Assembly: GCF_019204045.1 (NCBI RefSeq)
Contig: NZ_JAGSPC010000001.1
Span: forward strand, 930,001 to 994,000
Length of the DNA stretch: 64,000 nucleotides
Source: Erythrobacter crassostreae
GTDB lineage: Bacteria > Pseudomonadota > Alphaproteobacteria > Sphingomonadales > Sphingomonadaceae
Direction: 5' to 3'
The stretch's first letter is position 1; every line of letters starts with the position of its first letter. The notes beneath the pieces were generated by a model. It did not search any database. It had not been told where the DNA came from and saw nothing but the letters and a program-made list of their open reading frames with translations. Position numbers and translations under genes: made by a program. Of the stretch, positions 61,211 through 64,000 are shown one piece after another.

Positions 61211-62718
61211 ATTTGAATGCGCTTGATTTCCACTCGCTGCTTCCCGTTCCGAAAGCTGGACTGAAACTGCCCGATGGAATCGAAACTAGTCTTGAACCGG
61301 TGCCGGGGGATGTGGGTCCTGCCCTTTTGGAAAGCCCGGATGTTCCGCTGAAACCGTCCTTTGCGGGCATCCTTGATGCCAAGGCAGAAGCGCGGCTGGA
61401 CGTGAAACCGGAATTGGCGAAGGCCGGGTCAATTGATGCGGCCGCAACGCCGAGTGCTGAAGCGGTTGGCCGCCCGGCGAGTCCATTGCCGCCCGGCAGT
61501 TTGATGCCGCAATCCGGAAACAGCTTGCCGGTCAGCACGACTGCGGCAATCGCGCCCGCACAATCGGACCTCGGCAACGTCCAAGTGACGTCGGAGCCTT
61601 TGCGAGATGTCAAAGAGACGCCTTTGAAGGGCGGCGAGCCTCCGCTCAACCAGACAGCATTGTCGCAAGACGGCAACAGAATTGCGGCCCCGGCGGCTAA
61701 GACTGCTGCTTTGGAGCAAACGCCAGAGGCACGAGTTGACGATGTCAAATTTTCACAGCGAGTTGCGGTGACGGACCGCACGCCGGCATCCCTAACTGAT
61801 GTTGCGGCTGGCAAGCAGGTTCAGCCGGCGAGCAGCGTTGCGGCTGTTCAGGCGGCTATACCTGCTGCAATTCGGCAAATCCTTTCAGGCCGATCACAGG
61901 ATGTCCGACAGCGGCTAGAAGGGCAGGCGTGGATAGATCGGTCCACTCCTGCTCAACCCACTGCCAGCCAAAATGTCTCTCCGGCGATGCTGGAGGATGA
62001 GGTAACGGCGAAAGCGGACCCCAAAGGTGCTGTGGATGCCACCAAACGGCAGACTACCGGTTCGGAACAGTCCCTGACCGACCGCACCATTTTGAAGCTC
62101 GACCAATCGTCTCAGCAAGTGGCCCCTTCACCGACCTCTAACGGCACGCCTATGCCGGTGTTGGCTCCTGCCACTGCGTTTCAAGCGCCTTTTCAATCGC
62201 TAACTTCTCCGCCAATCGCAACAACCGCTCCCGCTGAAACTCGCGTTGCCGCTAGTATCGAGAACGCCGTTAGCCAATTGACCGAGGCGCGCGAAAGCGG
62301 CCGCAATATCCGCCCTGAGCTTGCGTTGAAGCACGCGGAGTTTGGCGCGGTTAATATGCGGCTGGAGAATGTTGCGGGTGATTTGCGCGCAACGCTTAGC
62401 AGCCGCGACCCGGGCTTTGTTCCCGCTGTTCAGGCGGCAATGCCGGAACGTGCTGTAGCCTTCAATACGGATCAGGGTTCAACTGCATCGCAGCGCGGCA
62501 ATGAAGGGATTGGAACGGGGCAATCGGGTAGCGGTAACACGGCGGGCCACGGCGGCAGCCTTCACGGCGGTGCAAACCAAAACTCCGATCCCCGCTACGG
62601 GTCTTCCACAGGGTCAGGTCAAGCATCGTCTCAACCATATTCAGCGCATCAAGCATCCGAAGAGCGAAACTTCGCAGCAAGCGAGCATGACAGGACCGAT
62701 AGCGGCCTGTTCGCCTGA
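61207..62718 (+). CDS. fliK: Flagellar hook-length control protein FliK
   Basis: A 503-residue protein with a long Pro/Ala/Ser-rich N-terminal part (about 360 residues, poorly conserved) and a C-terminal hook-length domain (IRPELALKHAEFGAVNMRLENVAGDLRATLSSRDPGFVPAVQA region at about residues 365-410). It ends with a Ser/Gly/His-rich tail. It measures the hook and switches export specificity; its match with the short FlgE and FlgD is of interest. It overlaps fliJ by four bases. Confidence 0.9.
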   Translation: MNLNALDFHSLLPVPKAGLKLPDGIETSLEPVPGDVGPALLESPDVPLKPSFAGILDAKAEARLDVKPELAKAGSIDAAATPSAEAVGRPASPLPPGSLMPQSGNSLPVSTTAAIAPAQSDLGNVQVTSEPLRDVKETPLKGGEPPLNQTALSQDGNRIAAPAAKTAALEQTPEARVDDVKFSQRVAVTDRTPASLTDVAAGKQVQPASSVAAVQAAIPAAIRQILSGRSQDVRQRLEGQAWIDRSTPAQPTASQNVSPAMLEDEVTAKADPKGAVDATKRQTTGSEQSLTDRTILKLDQSSQQVAPSPTSNGTPMPVLAPATAFQAPFQSLTSPPIATTAPAETRVAASIENAVSQLTEARESGRNIRPELALKHAEFGAVNMRLENVAGDLRATLSSRDPGFVPAVQAAMPERAVAFNTDQGSTASQRGNEGIGTGQSGSGNTAGHGGSLHGGANQNSDPRYGSSTGSGQASSQPYSAHQASEERNFAASEHDRTDSGLFA

Positions 62719-62751
62719 CTGCGGGACACCGCACCAAGGAGCTGAAGCGCA

Positions 62752-63333
62752 ATGGCAAAAGATAAAAGCGATAAAAAGGAAGAGCCTGAAAAAGCCAAGG
62801 GCGGGATGATGAAGATCATCATCATTGCCGTGGCTATGCTCGGGGTCGGTGCTGGCGGTGCCTATGGAGCATTTGCCGCAGGGCTGCTCGGTGGCGAAGT
62901 GGAAGCGGGGCCGGACCTGCCGCAAATGGTGCGTAAGGGTGAAAGCGATCCCTATGCTCTTCCTGACAGTGACAAGGATGGCGGCGAGATTGTCTATGGC
63001 GATGGCGGCAGCGAATATCGCACCGTTTATTACGGGTTCGAAGACAGTTTTACGTCCAACCTTTCGGATTCGCCCGGCCTCATTCAGGTTGAATTGGCGG
63101 TGTCGACACGGCGCGATGGACGTGTTCTCCAATGGGTAAAGAACCACGAGCTCGCCATCCGTTCCGCTATTCTGGCGCAACTCGCCGCTACACCGGAGGC
63201 GGATGTCTATTCTGTTGATGGCAAGCAAAGCCTTTCCGACCGCCTAACCAAAGCGATCAACGAAGTTCTTGAAGAGAATGAGGGCTTTGGCGGGATCGAA
63301 GCGGTGCATTTCAAGGGGTTCTTGGTCCAATGA
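62752..63333 (+). CDS. fliL: Flagellar basal body-associated protein FliL
   Basis: A 193-residue protein with a charged N-terminus, a single membrane segment (about residues 24-44) and a periplasmic domain containing SNLSDSPGLIQVELAVSTRRD and the C-terminal IEAVHFKGFLVQ. It supports stator function near the motor. It overlaps fliM by four bases. Confidence 0.93.
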   Translation: MAKDKSDKKEEPEKAKGGMMKIIIIAVAMLGVGAGGAYGAFAAGLLGGEVEAGPDLPQMVRKGESDPYALPDSDKDGGEIVYGDGGSEYRTVYYGFEDSFTSNLSDSPGLIQVELAVSTRRDGRVLQWVKNHELAIRSAILAQLAATPEADVYSVDGKQSLSDRLTKAINEVLEENEGFGGIEAVHFKGFLVQ

Positions 63334-64000
63334 GTATGGAGCTTCCCACCGAAACGGTTTTGGCCGGCGCGCGTCCATTGGCGCAGCATTGTGAACAACT
63401 CGCAGCGCGCGGTCCGCGCCCCGAAGAGCGCGCAGAAGCGCTAACGCTTTGGCGGCGTGAATTCACGCGCGCATTGTCGCAGGACCTTGAAGGGCTTCTT
63501 GCCGGGGATCGCCCGGGAGTGACCATCGACGAACCCGAAATGATTAGCGGGTCAGAGGTGTTTTCCCGCATCGGACCCGTGGCCGCCAACAGCCTGCTGC
63601 GTTGCGGAATTGATGAGCGCACTGTTCTGTTCTCAATCGACTGGCCAACAGCCATCGCACTGACAGATCGATCGTTTGGCGGCGAAGGCGTTCCTGGCAA
63701 AGAACCGCCCGAACAACTGCCGCGTTCTGCGGCGCTCTTGGTCGATCAGTTATCGGCCAGCATTGCTCAGGCGATTACGCGTGCTGGCATAGGCGAGGCG
63801 GGCGATCTTGAAGCCACGACCCTCACAGGTGATGTTATCGTGCGCAGTGAAAGCGCGAGCCGCCTCAAGCCGTTCGGGCCTGACTGCAATTGCCAGCTTT
63901 TCTCGCTGCGCATTCTGGCGGGTAAGGACAAACATTGGGATGCTTTAATTGCCGTTCCAGACGAAACGCTGGATGCGCTTTTGCCCGGAGCCAAAACGGT
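63330..64000 (+). CDS. fliM: Flagellar motor switch protein FliM, 5' part (runs off the window)
   Basis: The first 223 residues are visible. The CheC-like domain has a DRSFGGEG motif (residues 113-120), equivalent to the D-x-x-FGG(D/E)G signature of FliM. The extreme N-terminus reads MSMELPTETVLAGARP and lacks the usual LSQxEIDALL motif that binds phosphorylated CheY. The C-terminal SpoA domain is outside the window. The ATG overlaps the fliL stop by four bases. Confidence 0.85.
   Translation, partial: MSMELPTETVLAGARPLAQHCEQLAARGPRPEERAEALTLWRREFTRALSQDLEGLLAGDRPGVTIDEPEMISGSEVFSRIGPVAANSLLRCGIDERTVLFSIDWPTAIALTDRSFGGEGVPGKEPPEQLPRSAALLVDQLSASIAQAITRAGIGEAGDLEATTLTGDVIVRSESASRLKPFGPDCNCQLFSLRILAGKDKHWDALIAVPDETLDALLPGAKT

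Noticed and set aside
60750-61814. 354-residue open frame on the minus strand opposite fliJ-fliK
   Set aside because: A shadow of the Pro/Ser-rich fliK N-terminus; no start context or family.

Overview
The window looks like a chromosomal segment of a flagellated alphaproteobacterium, most probably a Sphingomonadales/Erythrobacteraceae member. This rests on high GC, the gene families present and the compact flagellar proteins. Most gene starts are supported by visible GGAG/AGGA-type ribosome binding sites, and many genes overlap by 4 bases. No rRNA, CRISPR array, transposase or prophage was seen.

Bases 1-32204 are mainly housekeeping and metabolic genes. In order: an orphan bufferin-like DUF2282 gene with its own ECF-type promoter and terminator; argB; a YggT protein; folD; two paralogous lipoproteins of unknown function; a MarC protein; and an unrecognised two-gene unit (a WPP-motif protein plus a membrane protein). 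Next come a TetR/MAPEG pair, a LON-domain protein with a thioredoxin-TPR chaperone, tRNA-Gly(GCC), a ZnuD-like TonB receptor, and a saccharopine-dehydrogenase-like oxidoreductase. A lower-GC orphan gene with PD-(D/E)XK nuclease signatures follows, then dcd, a divergent HxlR/thioesterase pair with two matching operators, putA, a YciI-like gene, mtnP, a GST, an aldehyde dehydrogenase, an M48 protease and an alpha/beta hydrolase. The region closes with a kinase-like plus acyl-CoA dehydrogenase operon and a large propeller-amidohydrolase.

Bases 32201-64000 are one large flagellar locus. On the minus strand are a lytic transglycosylase-flhA-fliA operon and flgA-flgM-flgN. A diguanylate cyclase lies beside them, followed by a MotA/TolQ-like pair. 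On the plus strand, flgBCDEFGHIJKL, motA and motB are followed by a HAD-family protein and a methyltransferase that face the flagellin gene. Beyond flagellin, an NtrC-type sigma-54 activator heads fliEFGHIJKL and the start of fliM, which runs off the window.

The regulatory logic is partly readable. Three textbook sigma-54 promoters (GG-N10-GC) precede the transglycosylase-flhA-fliA, flgA-flgM-flgN and flgB operons, and the only sigma-54 activator in the window sits in the same locus. FliA and FlgM would form a later sigma-28 checkpoint. Oddities are a FlgD reduced to its N-terminal part, a very short FlgE, a FlgJ split from its muramidase, two stator-type gene pairs, and a FliM without the usual N-terminal CheY-binding motif. 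No chemotaxis genes are present.
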